DNA of 64,000 nt from Streptosporangium sp040640155 (lineage in GTDB: Bacteria; Actinomycetota; Actinomycetes; Streptosporangiales; Streptosporangiaceae), in the NCBI RefSeq assembly GCF_040640155.1, contig NZ_JBFABE010000045.1, positions 1-64,000 of the forward strand, written 5' to 3'. The notes under the pieces are model-generated. The model was not told the DNA's origin. It saw only the letters and a list, made by a program, of their open reading frames with translations, and made no database searches. Positions 33,595-40,455 of this stretch are shown here, in pieces. The position numbers were made by a program, and so were the translations under genes. The first letter of the stretch is position 1. Each line of letters starts with the position of its first letter.

Positions 33595-33996
33595 ATGCGA
33601 CCCCTTCCGCGACGAATTCCCGTCCTCGCCGCCTCAGCGGCCGCCGCCGCCCTGCTGATCACGGGTTGCTCCGAGGTCCAGCAGGTGAGCCAGGGCATCG
33701 ACAAGGCGCAACAGTGCGTGCAGGCCGCGGGCATCGTCACCGATACCGTCTCGAAGGTCTCCGGCCTGCTCAACGACCCCGCCGGGATGGAGAAGGCGTT
33801 GAACGAGGGGGGCGCCAAGCTGGGTGACCTCGCCGACAAGGCCGCCAACACCTCCCTGAAGGAGGCGGCCGACAACGTCTCCAACAACCTGCAGGGCTTC
33901 AACGTCACCGACGCCAACAGCGCCGTCGACGCCGCGCAGAAGGTGGCGACCGACTCCGTGGCGTGGGTCCAGCAGCTGACCAACGCCTGCGGGTGA
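33595..33996 (+). CDS. Small lipoprotein of unknown function
   Basis: A 133-aa protein. The signal peptide MRPLPRRIPVLAASAAAAALLITGC ends in a lipobox (LITGC, Cys at about 25), so it should be lipid-anchored outside the membrane. The mature part is a run of amphipathic helices rich in Asp, Ala, Asn and Val, with heptad-like spacing and no Pro after the N-terminus. Cys at about 41 and near the C-terminus could form a disulfide. No family was recognised. Confidence 0.8.
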   Translation: MRPLPRRIPVLAASAAAAALLITGCSEVQQVSQGIDKAQQCVQAAGIVTDTVSKVSGLLNDPAGMEKALNEGGAKLGDLADKAANTSLKEAADNVSNNLQGFNVTDANSAVDAAQKVATDSVAWVQQLTNACG

Positions 33997-34076
33997 CGGG
34001 TCCGGCGGCTCACCGGTGACCGGGTGATCGGCCCCCGGCCCCGAACCCGGCTTTCCCCGGGGGAATACCGCTGAAA

Positions 34077-34082
34077 TAGCGT
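34077..34082 (+). promoter_or_regulatory. -10 box TAGCGT, leaderless promoter
   Basis: TAGCGT lies exactly 6 nt before the ATG at 34089 of the first DUF202 gene. Confidence 0.6.
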
Positions 34083-34088
34083 CGTTGC

Positions 34089-34430
34089 ATGGACTCCCAG
34101 GACAACGAGCCGGATCCCCGGTTCACCCTCGCCAACGAACGCACCTATCTGACCTGGTTGAGTACGTCGCTCGCGCTCAGCGCGGGCGGCGTCGCCATGG
34201 CCGCGGTCTCGGCCGACGTCTTCATCCCGTGGATGCGCACCCTGCTCGCGGTGGTCCTGGTATCGCTGTCCGCCCTGGCCGCCGCGATGGCCTACCCCCG
34301 CTGGCGCAGCGTCCAGCGCGCCCTGCGCACCTCCGCGCCGCTCCCGCCCCCGGCCCTGGCCCCGCTGTTCGGGTACGGGGTGGCGGGGGTCGCCGTGCTC
34401 GCCCTGATCCTCATCCTGCTCTCCCGGTGA
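34089..34430 (+). CDS. DUF202 membrane protein (YidH-like) 1
   Basis: A 113-aa protein with the DUF202 signature FTLANERTYLTWLSTSLALSAGG and three membrane segments, ending two residues after the last (ILILLSR). The function of the family is not settled. It is leaderless. The stop overlaps the start of a second DUF202 gene (GTGA), which suggests the two form a heteromeric complex. Confidence 0.9.
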   Translation: MDSQDNEPDPRFTLANERTYLTWLSTSLALSAGGVAMAAVSADVFIPWMRTLLAVVLVSLSALAAAMAYPRWRSVQRALRTSAPLPPPALAPLFGYGVAGVAVLALILILLSR

Positions 34431-34861
34431 ACGGCCCCGGCGGCAGCGCCCCCGGCAGCGTTCCCGGCAGCGTTCCCGGGAACGACGACGGCACCGGGGG
34501 AGCCGGAGGCGCCGGGAGCACCGGTGACCCTCAGGGGGCCGTGGACTCCGGTCTGCAGGGTGAGCGGACCCGGTTCGCCTGGGTCCGTACCGCCACCGTG
34601 CTGGCCGCCGGAGGCCTGGGCGGTGCCGGGGTGGCCCTGCGCGCCGGCGCCCCCGCGGGGGCCGTCCTGCTGTTCGTTCCCGCGGTGTTCTGCGCGTTCC
34701 TGCTGCTGACCCAGACCGGCATCCGCTACCGGCGCGCCCAGGAGGCCCTCCGCCGGGGCGGGCCCCTCGACGACCGGGCCGACGCCCTCATCGCCTGGAT
34801 CGGTACCCTCGCCGTCGTCGCCGGGGCCGCCGTCTCCGTGCTCGCGGGGATCGGACGGTGA
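34427..34861 (+). CDS. DUF202 membrane protein 2
   Basis: A 144-aa protein. A Gly/Ser/Pro-rich N-terminal tail of about 38 residues precedes the DUF202 signature GLQGERTRFAWVRTATVLAAGG, followed by three membrane segments. In paired DUF202 genes one member usually has ANERTYLxW and the other LQxERTxxAW, as here. The GTG overlaps the preceding stop by 4 nt. Confidence 0.85.
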   Translation: MNGPGGSAPGSVPGSVPGNDDGTGGAGGAGSTGDPQGAVDSGLQGERTRFAWVRTATVLAAGGLGGAGVALRAGAPAGAVLLFVPAVFCAFLLLTQTGIRYRRAQEALRRGGPLDDRADALIAWIGTLAVVAGAAVSVLAGIGR

Positions 34862-34883
34862 AAATGCGGAAAGATATCGCATC

Positions 34884-35654
34884 ATGTCCCGCTTCGATGA
34901 TCTACCTGGCTACGCGGCGTCGATCGGCCCCCTGATCGACGCGGTCAACCTCGGGGTCCACATCGCGAGCAGGCCGCTCGGCCGGGAACTCGCCGAGCGC
35001 TCGGGTCTCCAGGCCGACCTGCTGGTCGATCTCCGATTCGTGCTCCCGATCAGGCCGCTCACCCCCGGCGGGCTGGCCGCCGTCTACCGCTACAACCCCC
35101 TGCGGCGGGCCGAGATCGACGTCCACCTCGCCCAGGGCACCCTCGACGAGGACGCCGCCCCCGACGCCGTTCCGGGCGCCGGCGCCCCGGATGCCGCCGA
35201 GGGGGGCGCGTTGCGCGCGACCCCGGTCACGCACGCCTTCATCACCTCCCTGTACGAGGTGCACGCCAGGGTGACCGAGGGGTTGTGGGCCGCCCAGGCC
35301 GACCGGCTGCCCGAACTGGCCGACATCGCCGGACGGCTCGTACGGGCGGGCGCGGCGACCGGCGGGGCCGCCTTCGCCCAGGTCGCGCCGCCGTACGAGC
35401 CCGCGGGGACCCCGCCGGGCGTGCTGCTGTTCAACCGGCTGGCGACCCTGCGCTACCACCGCGCCGACGCGCACGCCGCCGCCTGGGCGCGGGCGGGGTT
35501 GACCGCGGCTCAGATGATCTCCCTGCCCCCGGGGCCGGCCCGGGACCGGATCGAGGTCGACACCAACCACGGCGCCGCGCGGCCGTACGAGGTCCTGACC
35601 ACCCGTGACCGGCAGGCGTTCCTGCTCGGCCTGAGCGCCCTCGACCTGCCGTGA
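34884..35654 (+). CDS. SCO6745/SalK-like family protein
   Basis: A 256-aa soluble protein of mostly helical character. The C-terminal half has LATLRYHRADAHAAAWARAGLTAAQM followed by PGPARDRIEVDTN and a final LSALDLP, which resembles the SalK/SCO6745 group of actinobacterial proteins; no reaction is known to me. A loop of about 25 residues (Asp/Ala/Pro/Gly, 90-115) is probably disordered. It follows the DUF202 pair by 22 nt but seems to have its own leader (GATATCGC just before the ATG). Confidence 0.6.
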   Translation: MSRFDDLPGYAASIGPLIDAVNLGVHIASRPLGRELAERSGLQADLLVDLRFVLPIRPLTPGGLAAVYRYNPLRRAEIDVHLAQGTLDEDAAPDAVPGAGAPDAAEGGALRATPVTHAFITSLYEVHARVTEGLWAAQADRLPELADIAGRLVRAGAATGGAAFAQVAPPYEPAGTPPGVLLFNRLATLRYHRADAHAAAWARAGLTAAQMISLPPGPARDRIEVDTNHGAARPYEVLTTRDRQAFLLGLSALDLP

Positions 35655-35682
35655 GGCGGCCATGAGGCGATCTTCCGAGGTC

Positions 35683-35755
35683 GGTCGTGCTTCCGGGACC
35701 GGTCGTGTTCCCGGGGCCGGTCGTGCTTCCGGGGCCGGTCGTGGCGCCCGGGGCC
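35683..35755. repeat. 18-bp tandem repeat, four copies
   Basis: Units of ggtcgtgnttccgggrcc type are at 35683-35700, 35701-35718 and 35719-35736, with a degenerate fourth copy at 35737-35755. They lie between convergent genes and just before a terminator hairpin. Confidence 0.8.
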
Positions 35756-35770
35756 TGACGGCCCCGGGCG

Positions 35771-35808
35771 CCGGGAGAGTGTTCCCTTCCCCTGGACACT
35801 CTCCGGGC
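35771..35808. terminator. Bidirectional terminator hairpin
   Basis: GGAGAGTGT (35774-35782) pairs perfectly with ACACTCTCC (35796-35804), and the stem extends by three more pairs after one mismatch. It sits between the SalK-like gene and the convergent transglycosylase gene and can serve both. Confidence 0.7.
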
Positions 35809-35811
35809 GGG

Positions 35812-36309
35812 TCAGTACCAGTTGCTCGACCGGAAGTGACCCCACGCGCCGCACGGTGACCCGTAGCGGCTCTTGATGTAGCGCAGACCCCAGTGGATCT
35901 GCGTGATCGGGTTGTACCGCCAGTCGCCGCCGCTGCCGCCCATCTTCGAGCCGGGCAGCGCCTGCGGGATGCCGTAGGCCCCCGAGGAGCGGTTGTAGGC
36001 GCGGTGGTTCCAGTTGCTCTCCCTGGTCCAGAGGCTGTCCAGGCAGCGGAACTGCCTGTGCGGCCAGGCCCGCCGGGAGACCAGGCGGTAGGCGATCGTC
36101 TTGTTCCTGCTCTTGGCGGTCCTGGCGACCGCCTTCATCGTGGGCTTCACCTGGGTCACCCAGGTGAAGCGGTGCACCATCCGGGCCGTCCCTTTCCTGG
36201 ACGACTCGGCGGTGCTCTCTGCTCGTCCCTCCGTCGACGGACCGACCATCGCCGAGGCGGCGAGAACGGTCACGACGGTACCGCGTAGAACACGGTGGCT
36301 GCTGTTCAC
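35812..36309 (-). CDS. Secreted lytic transglycosylase-like protein 1
   Basis: A 165-aa protein. The GTG at 36309 has AAGGA 5 nt upstream. A signal peptide (basic start, then GTVVTVLAASAMVG) is followed by a Lys/Arg-rich linker and a C-terminal lysozyme-like domain of about 80 residues: FRCLDSLWTRESNWNHRAYN with the probable catalytic Glu, SSGAYGIPQALPGSKM, NPITQIHWGLRYIKSRYGSPCGAW. Such domains cut the glycan strands of peptidoglycan during growth or spore germination. The gene at 36647 is a close paralogue on the same strand. Confidence 0.92.
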   Translation of the reverse strand: MNSSHRVLRGTVVTVLAASAMVGPSTEGRAESTAESSRKGTARMVHRFTWVTQVKPTMKAVARTAKSRNKTIAYRLVSRRAWPHRQFRCLDSLWTRESNWNHRAYNRSSGAYGIPQALPGSKMGGSGGDWRYNPITQIHWGLRYIKSRYGSPCGAWGHFRSSNWY

Positions 36310-36646
36310 ATGGTTCCTTGTCCTCGGGCCGCGTGCGGGGGCGGGCGAGGGCACGGATGCGCCCGCCCGCCTGACGATCCGGCGTCCGTGGCTCGGACGG
36401 GGAGCGCCCGCGTGGTCTCGCCGGCCTGTTTCCGGCATGAGACGCCGCGGCGGTCTCTCTAGGCGGCTTTCTAGTACGCCGGAGAGCGCCGCAGGGCGGT
36501 TGGGACACGCGAAGGGAAGGTGTTTGCCCGATCTTCGGGATTTACGGGTGATTCGACGGTTGACCGATTACGGCGGGCGAATCACCCATGCCGGGAGACG
36601 ATATGAAAATCAGTCCACCATGGGGTTTCGGATCGCTCTCCGCCGA
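36310..36646. other. Intergenic region between transglycosylase paralogues
   Basis: 337 bp with no supported gene. It holds a perfect 10-bp inverted repeat (36546-36587) around a TTGACC. I compared the leader of gene 1 with the c-di-AMP (ydaO) riboswitch that often precedes such cell-wall hydrolases, but its conserved blocks are missing. Confidence 0.5.
36546..36587. repeat. Perfect 10-bp inverted repeat with 22-nt spacer
   Basis: GGGTGATTCG (36546-36555) and CGAATCACCC (36578-36587) are exact reverse complements. The spacer contains TTGACC. This may be an operator with two half-sites or a stem in the leader of transglycosylase gene 1. Confidence 0.7.
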
Positions 36647-37036
36647 TCAGTACCAGCCGCGCGACAGGAAGTGCGACCACGCCCGGCACGGCGAGCCGTA
36701 GCGCTGCTTGACGTACCCGAGTCCCCACTTGATCTGCGTCCTGGGGTTGCTGCGCCAGTCGCGTCCCGCGCTGGCCATCTTCCCGCCGGGCAGGGCCTGC
36801 GGGATGCCGTACGCGCCCGAGGAGCGGTTGTGGGCGCGGTGGTTCCAGTTGCTCTCCTTGGTCCAGAGCCTGCTGAGGCAGTCGAACTGAGTGCTGTTCC
36901 AGCCGTGAGCGGACACCATCGGCCTGGCGACCGCCCGGTTGTCCGTACTCGCCGAGGACGCCTGGGCGACCGTGGTGGTGCCGAGGGCGAGCACCGAAGT
37001 GATCACCAGTGCACCGGTACGGCGTAGCGTCGACAT
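36647..37036 (-). CDS. Secreted lytic transglycosylase-like protein 2
   Basis: A 129-aa protein. The ATG at 37036 has AAGGGAG 4 nt upstream. A signal peptide (about 1-28, ending near AQASS) is followed directly by the same domain as its neighbour: FDCLSRLWTKESNWNHRAHN, SSGAYGIPQALPGGKM, NPRTQIKWGLGYVKQRYGSPCRAW, ending in GWY. The catalytic Glu of KESNW is kept. It lacks the basic linker of paralogue 1. The two probably arose by tandem duplication. Confidence 0.92.
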   Translation of the reverse strand: MSTLRRTGALVITSVLALGTTTVAQASSASTDNRAVARPMVSAHGWNSTQFDCLSRLWTKESNWNHRAHNRSSGAYGIPQALPGGKMASAGRDWRSNPRTQIKWGLGYVKQRYGSPCRAWSHFLSRGWY

Positions 37037-37194
37037 GGGACTCCCTTGTGCCTTGAGGTCGGGGGACGGCGTCACGATGCCTCGCGATCCGGCGGCTGGC
37101 CAGCCGACAGCGTCGTGTCAGGAGTCATGTCAGAGATCGGTAAGGGAATGATCAAAGCGGTGGTGAGGCGGGCGCCGTCCCGCCTGTGGCGTCA

Positions 37195-37236
37195 GTCACA
37201 TTTCACTTTATGGACGGCATAACTCTCAAATGTGAC
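37195..37236. repeat. Perfect 9-bp inverted repeat upstream of glutathione peroxidase
   Basis: GTCACATTT (37195-37203) and AAATGTGAC (37228-37236) are exact reverse complements, 24 nt apart. The right arm ends 8 bp before the -10 box TAGGGT. The centre-to-centre distance of 33 bp equals about three helical turns. Confidence 0.7.
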
Positions 37237-37244
37237 AAGGGGAT

Positions 37245-37250
37245 TAGGGT
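37245..37250 (+). promoter_or_regulatory. -10 box TAGGGT, leaderless promoter
   Basis: TAGGGT lies 7 nt before the ATG at 37258, within the region controlled by the inverted repeat. Confidence 0.6.
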
Positions 37251-37257
37251 GCACAGC

Positions 37258-37743
37258 ATGGGAATCCGTGATATCGCCGTACAGACTCTTTCCGGCACCC
37301 CCACCACCCTGGCCGAGCTGGCAGGGGACGGGGCCGTCCTCGTGGTGAACGTCGCCTCCAAGTGCGGGCTGACGCCTCAGTACGCCGGGCTCGTCGAGCT
37401 CCAGCGGACCTACGGCGACCGGGGCCTCACCGTGGTCGGCGTGCCGTGCAACCAGTTCATGGGCCAGGAGCCGGGCAGCGCCGAGGAGATCCAGGACTTC
37501 TGCTCCACCACCTACGGCGTCGACTTCCCGCTGCTGGCCAAGAGCGAGGTCAACGGCGAGGGCAGGCACCCCCTCTACGCCGAGCTCACCGAGGTCCCCG
37601 ACACCGAGGGCCAGGCCGGGGACGTCCAGTGGAACTTCGAGAAGTTCCTCGTCTCCGCCGACGGCGAGGTGGTGGCCAGGTTCAGGCCCGGCGTCGAGCC
37701 CGCCGACCCCGCCGTCATCGCGGCGATCGAGAAGTCCCTCTAG
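37258..37743 (+). CDS. Glutathione peroxidase family (thiol peroxidase)
   Basis: A 161-aa protein of the Cys-type GPx family. The catalytic tetrad is visible: Cys in NVASKCGLTPQY, Gln in GVPCNQFMGQEPG, Trp and Asn in VQWNFEKFLV. In bacteria these enzymes reduce organic hydroperoxides with thioredoxin or another thiol rather than glutathione; actinomycetes use mycothiol and thioredoxin. The last 29 bp overlap the 3' end of the convergent LacI gene. Expression is probably controlled through the inverted repeat just upstream. Confidence 0.95.
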   Translation: MGIRDIAVQTLSGTPTTLAELAGDGAVLVVNVASKCGLTPQYAGLVELQRTYGDRGLTVVGVPCNQFMGQEPGSAEEIQDFCSTTYGVDFPLLAKSEVNGEGRHPLYAELTEVPDTEGQAGDVQWNFEKFLVSADGEVVARFRPGVEPADPAVIAAIEKSL

Positions 37744-38713
37744 CCGCGCAACTCCCCCTGACGATCAGCTCGGTGGGCAGCAGCACGCCGCGCGGGCGCC
37801 TGCCGCCGCCGCGGAGCACCAGCTCGGCGGCGCGGTAGCCGATGTCCTGGGCCGGCTGGGCGATCACCGTCAGCGACGGCGAGCAGAGCTCGGCCCAGGG
37901 CACGTCGTCGAACATGATCAGCGACATGTCCCTGGGCAGGCGCAGGTCCAGCTCGCGCGCGGCCAGTACGGCGGCCTCACCGAGCAGGTTGCCGCCCGCC
38001 AGCACCGCGGTCAGGTCGGGCCGGTGCTGGAAGAGCCCGGCCGCGGCGGCGTAGGCGGAGTCGCGGCTGCCCCGGGCCACCACGATGAGCTCCTCGTCCA
38101 CGAGCGGGCCCAGCACCTGCCGGAAGGCCGTCAGCCGCTGGGCCTGCCCGGGGCCGCCCAGATAGGCGATGCGCCGGTGCCCCAGCCCGGTCAGGTAGTC
38201 CAGCGCGGTCCTGACCCCGGCGCGGTCGTCGGCCAGCACGGCCGGGATGTCGTCGTACCCGGCCGAGGTGCGGTGCGCGAACACGGTGTTCAGCCCGGCC
38301 CGGAGGGTCGGCGCCCAGCTCTCGCCGTCTCCCGAGGGGATGGCGACCAGCCGGTCCACCCCCTGCTCCAGGAGCACGCCGATCGCCTCGGCCTCGCGTT
38401 CGGGGTCGTCGCCGGTCGTGCCCAGGATCACCGGCTCGCCCGCCGAGCGCGCGCAGGCGAGCACCCCGTCGGCCACCCGCCCGTAGAAGGTGTCGGTGAT
38501 GTCGGGCAGCAGCAGCCCGATCCCGCCCGAGCGCCGCTGGCGCAGGTTGCGGCCGAGAGCGCTGGGCCGGTAGTCGAGCTGGGCGGCGATGGTCAGCACC
38601 CGCTCCCTGGTCTCGGGGCTCGCCGACCCCCCCGACAGGACCCGTGACACGGTGGCGACCCCGACCCCGGCCGCCTCGGCGACATCCCTGATCGTCGCGC
38701 GACGCATGTTCAT
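37715..38713 (-). CDS. LacI family transcriptional regulator
   Basis: A 332-aa repressor. The N-terminal HTH and hinge read ATIRDVAEAAGVGVATVSRVLSG; the periplasmic-binding-like domain includes GIGLLLPDITDTFYGRVADG, GVDRLVAIPSGDGE, LGHRRIAYLGGP and IMFDDVPWAELCSPSLT. The ligand is a sugar by family. ATG codons at 38713 and 38707 are both possible; neither has a good ribosome binding site. The start codon lies inside a LacI-type palindrome (38712-38727), so autorepression is likely. A second similar site precedes the divergent ATPase gene. Confidence 0.93.
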   Translation of the reverse strand: MNMRRATIRDVAEAAGVGVATVSRVLSGGSASPETRERVLTIAAQLDYRPSALGRNLRQRRSGGIGLLLPDITDTFYGRVADGVLACARSAGEPVILGTTGDDPEREAEAIGVLLEQGVDRLVAIPSGDGESWAPTLRAGLNTVFAHRTSAGYDDIPAVLADDRAGVRTALDYLTGLGHRRIAYLGGPGQAQRLTAFRQVLGPLVDEELIVVARGSRDSAYAAAAGLFQHRPDLTAVLAGGNLLGEAAVLAARELDLRLPRDMSLIMFDDVPWAELCSPSLTVIAQPAQDIGYRAAELVLRGGGRRPRGVLLPTELIVRGSCAARGTSRSPR

Positions 38714-38727
38714 GGAAACGATTCCAT
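38712..38727. promoter_or_regulatory. LacI-family operator 1
   Basis: ATGGAAACGATTCCAT is a near-perfect palindrome with the central CG typical of LacI/GalR operators. It overlaps the regulator's own start codon. Confidence 0.7.
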
Positions 38728-38831
38728 CATGTTTTCCGCGAACGATCCACCACGGAGGCATAACGGCCGCCCTGCTGACAGGCCAGAACCGGGCAACCTC
38801 TTGACACCGATGTCCGTTTCCGATGAGATGC

Positions 38832-38848
38832 ATGAAAACGTATCCAAT
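38832..38848. promoter_or_regulatory. LacI-family operator 2 (weaker)
   Basis: ATGAAAACGTATCCAAT shares the GAAAACG left half and TATCC right half with operator 1. It lies 43 bp upstream of the MsiK-like ATPase start, on the route to that gene. Confidence 0.55.
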
Positions 38849-38890
38849 ATCGGGTGAACACGGGGTTGGCCCGGGGCGGTAAGGACATCC

Positions 38891-40111
38891 ATGGCATCCA
38901 TCGTTCTCAGCAAAGTCGACAAGATCTACGCGGGTGGCGTCAAAGCCGTGAACGGCCTCGACCTTGAGATCAAGGACGGCGAGTTCATGGTCCTGGTCGG
39001 CCCCTCCGGCTGTGGCAAGTCCACCGCCCTGCGCATGATCGCGGGGCTTGAGGACATCAGCGGCGGAGAGATCGCGATCGGTGACCGGGTGGTCAACCAC
39101 CTGCCCCCGAAGGACCGTGACATCGCCATGGTCTTCCAGAACTACGCGCTCTACCCGCACATGACCGTCGAGGAGAACCTCGCCTTCGGTCTGAAGCTCC
39201 GCAAGATGCCCAAGGCGGAGATCTCCAAGCGGGTCGGCGAGGCGGCCAGGATGCTCGGCCTCGACCAGTACCTCAAGCGCAAGCCCGCCGCCCTGTCCGG
39301 TGGTCAGCGCCAGCGTGTCGCCATGGGCCGCGCCATCGTCCGCGAGCCCCAGGCCTTCCTGATGGACGAGCCGCTGTCCAACCTGGACGCCAAGCTCCGT
39401 GTCTCCATGCGCGCCTCCCTGAACACCCTGCACGAGCGCCTGGGCGTGACGACCGTCTACGTCACCCACGACCAGGTCGAGGCGATGACCCTCGGGGACC
39501 GGGTCTGCGTCCTCCGCGACGGCCTGCTCCAGCAGGTCGACACCCCGCAGAACCTCTTCGACAAGCCGGTCAACCTGTTCGTCGCCGGGTTCATGGGCTC
39601 TCCCTCGATGAACTTCGTCAACGCCGAGCTGGTACGCGGTGACGGTGGCGCCGCCGTGACCTTCGCCGGTTTCAACCTGCCGGTGCCGGCCGAGACCTTC
39701 GCCGAGAAGCGCGGCCTCGAGGACTACATCGGCAAGAAGATCATTCTGGGCATCCGCCCCTCCGACTTCGACGACTCGGTGGCCGCCAACGGCACCCCGG
39801 GTGGCTGGACCCGCCTGCAGGTCCGCGCCGAGGTCACCGAGGAGCTCGGCTCCGAGATCAACGTGCTGTTCCTGATCGACGCCCCGCCGGTCCAGCACCA
39901 GGACACCGTGGCCGCCGCCGCCGACGACGGCGAGGAGGACGCCACGCTGCCGCTGGTCGGCGACAAGTCGCTGTGGACCGCCCGCGTCAACTCCCGCAGC
40001 CACGTCCGTCCCGGCCAGAACATCGAGCTGGTCGTCGACACGCACAACCTGCACTTCTTCGACCCGGTCTCGGGTCTCGCCATCGGTCACCCGGCCAACG
40101 CCCGCGTCTGA
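38891..40111 (+). CDS. msiK: Multiple-sugar ABC transporter ATP-binding protein (MsiK/UgpC-type)
   Basis: A 406-aa ATPase. Walker A GPSGCGKST, Q-loop VFQNYALYPHM, signature LSGGQRQRV, Walker B FLMDEPLSNLD and the switch His in VTHDQVEA are complete, followed by a C-terminal TOBE-type regulatory region with a Glu/Asp-rich insert (about 350-360). In actinomycetes one such ATPase is shared by many sugar permeases (cellobiose, maltose and others); no permease is next to it here, which fits. AAGGA lies 5 nt before the ATG. Divergent from a LacI regulator whose operators flank the promoter. Confidence 0.95.
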   Translation: MASIVLSKVDKIYAGGVKAVNGLDLEIKDGEFMVLVGPSGCGKSTALRMIAGLEDISGGEIAIGDRVVNHLPPKDRDIAMVFQNYALYPHMTVEENLAFGLKLRKMPKAEISKRVGEAARMLGLDQYLKRKPAALSGGQRQRVAMGRAIVREPQAFLMDEPLSNLDAKLRVSMRASLNTLHERLGVTTVYVTHDQVEAMTLGDRVCVLRDGLLQQVDTPQNLFDKPVNLFVAGFMGSPSMNFVNAELVRGDGGAAVTFAGFNLPVPAETFAEKRGLEDYIGKKIILGIRPSDFDDSVAANGTPGGWTRLQVRAEVTEELGSEINVLFLIDAPPVQHQDTVAAAADDGEEDATLPLVGDKSLWTARVNSRSHVRPGQNIELVVDTHNLHFFDPVSGLAIGHPANARV

Positions 40112-40164
40112 CCCCCTCACGACGGGCCGGCACCGGCCCGTCCCGGAACCACATCCCGTAAGGC

Positions 40165-40211
40165 CGACAGGGCCCGCGCCACGACCCCCTCCCGTGGCGC
40201 GGGCCCTGTCG
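40165..40211. terminator. 19-bp perfect hairpin terminator
   Basis: CGACAGGGCCCGCGCCACG (40165-40183) and CGTGGCGCGGGCCCTGTCG (40193-40211) are exact reverse complements with a 9-nt loop. The strongest hairpin in the window; it ends the msiK transcript. Confidence 0.9.
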
Positions 40212-40220
40212 TGTCCGCCT

Positions 40221-40254
40221 GATCGTTCAATGAAGAATTGAGCGATCTTTGTTT
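40221..40254 (+). terminator. Rho-independent terminator with T-run
   Basis: GATCGTTCAAT (40221-40231), loop GAAGA, ATTGAGCGATC (40237-40247) with one T-G wobble, then TTTGTTT. A canonical terminator with a U-tract is rare in such a GC-rich genome; it backs up the hairpin 10 bp upstream. Confidence 0.85.
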
Positions 40255-40455
40255 CTCGTTTCAGTGGTTCGGTTCGAGGCTTTCCGATATCCCCGGGTAG
40301 CGTGCGGAATCGCGGGGTAGGGCTCTCGGACCTCCCGGGCCGTTGATCGCGCCGACGGGCGCTTTCGACCTGCGGGGGACTCAAACGGCCGGATGTCTTC
40401 ACCGCTCCTATAAGTCCAGGCGCGTTCGCCGCCCCTTTAAGGAGAAATCCGGCAA
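40255..40455. promoter_or_regulatory. Leader/promoter region of ice-binding-like gene
   Basis: 201 bp of lower GC. TAGCGT (about 40298) and TAGGGC (about 40318) are candidate -10 boxes. AAGGAG at 40439-40444 is the ribosome binding site, 11 nt before the ATG. No other gene is supported. Confidence 0.4.

Noticed and set aside
36310..36646. Possible ydaO (c-di-AMP) riboswitch before a cell-wall hydrolase gene
   Set aside because: A GGTGATTC-like stretch is present, but the other conserved blocks of the family are not. The leader of the second paralogue also lacks them.
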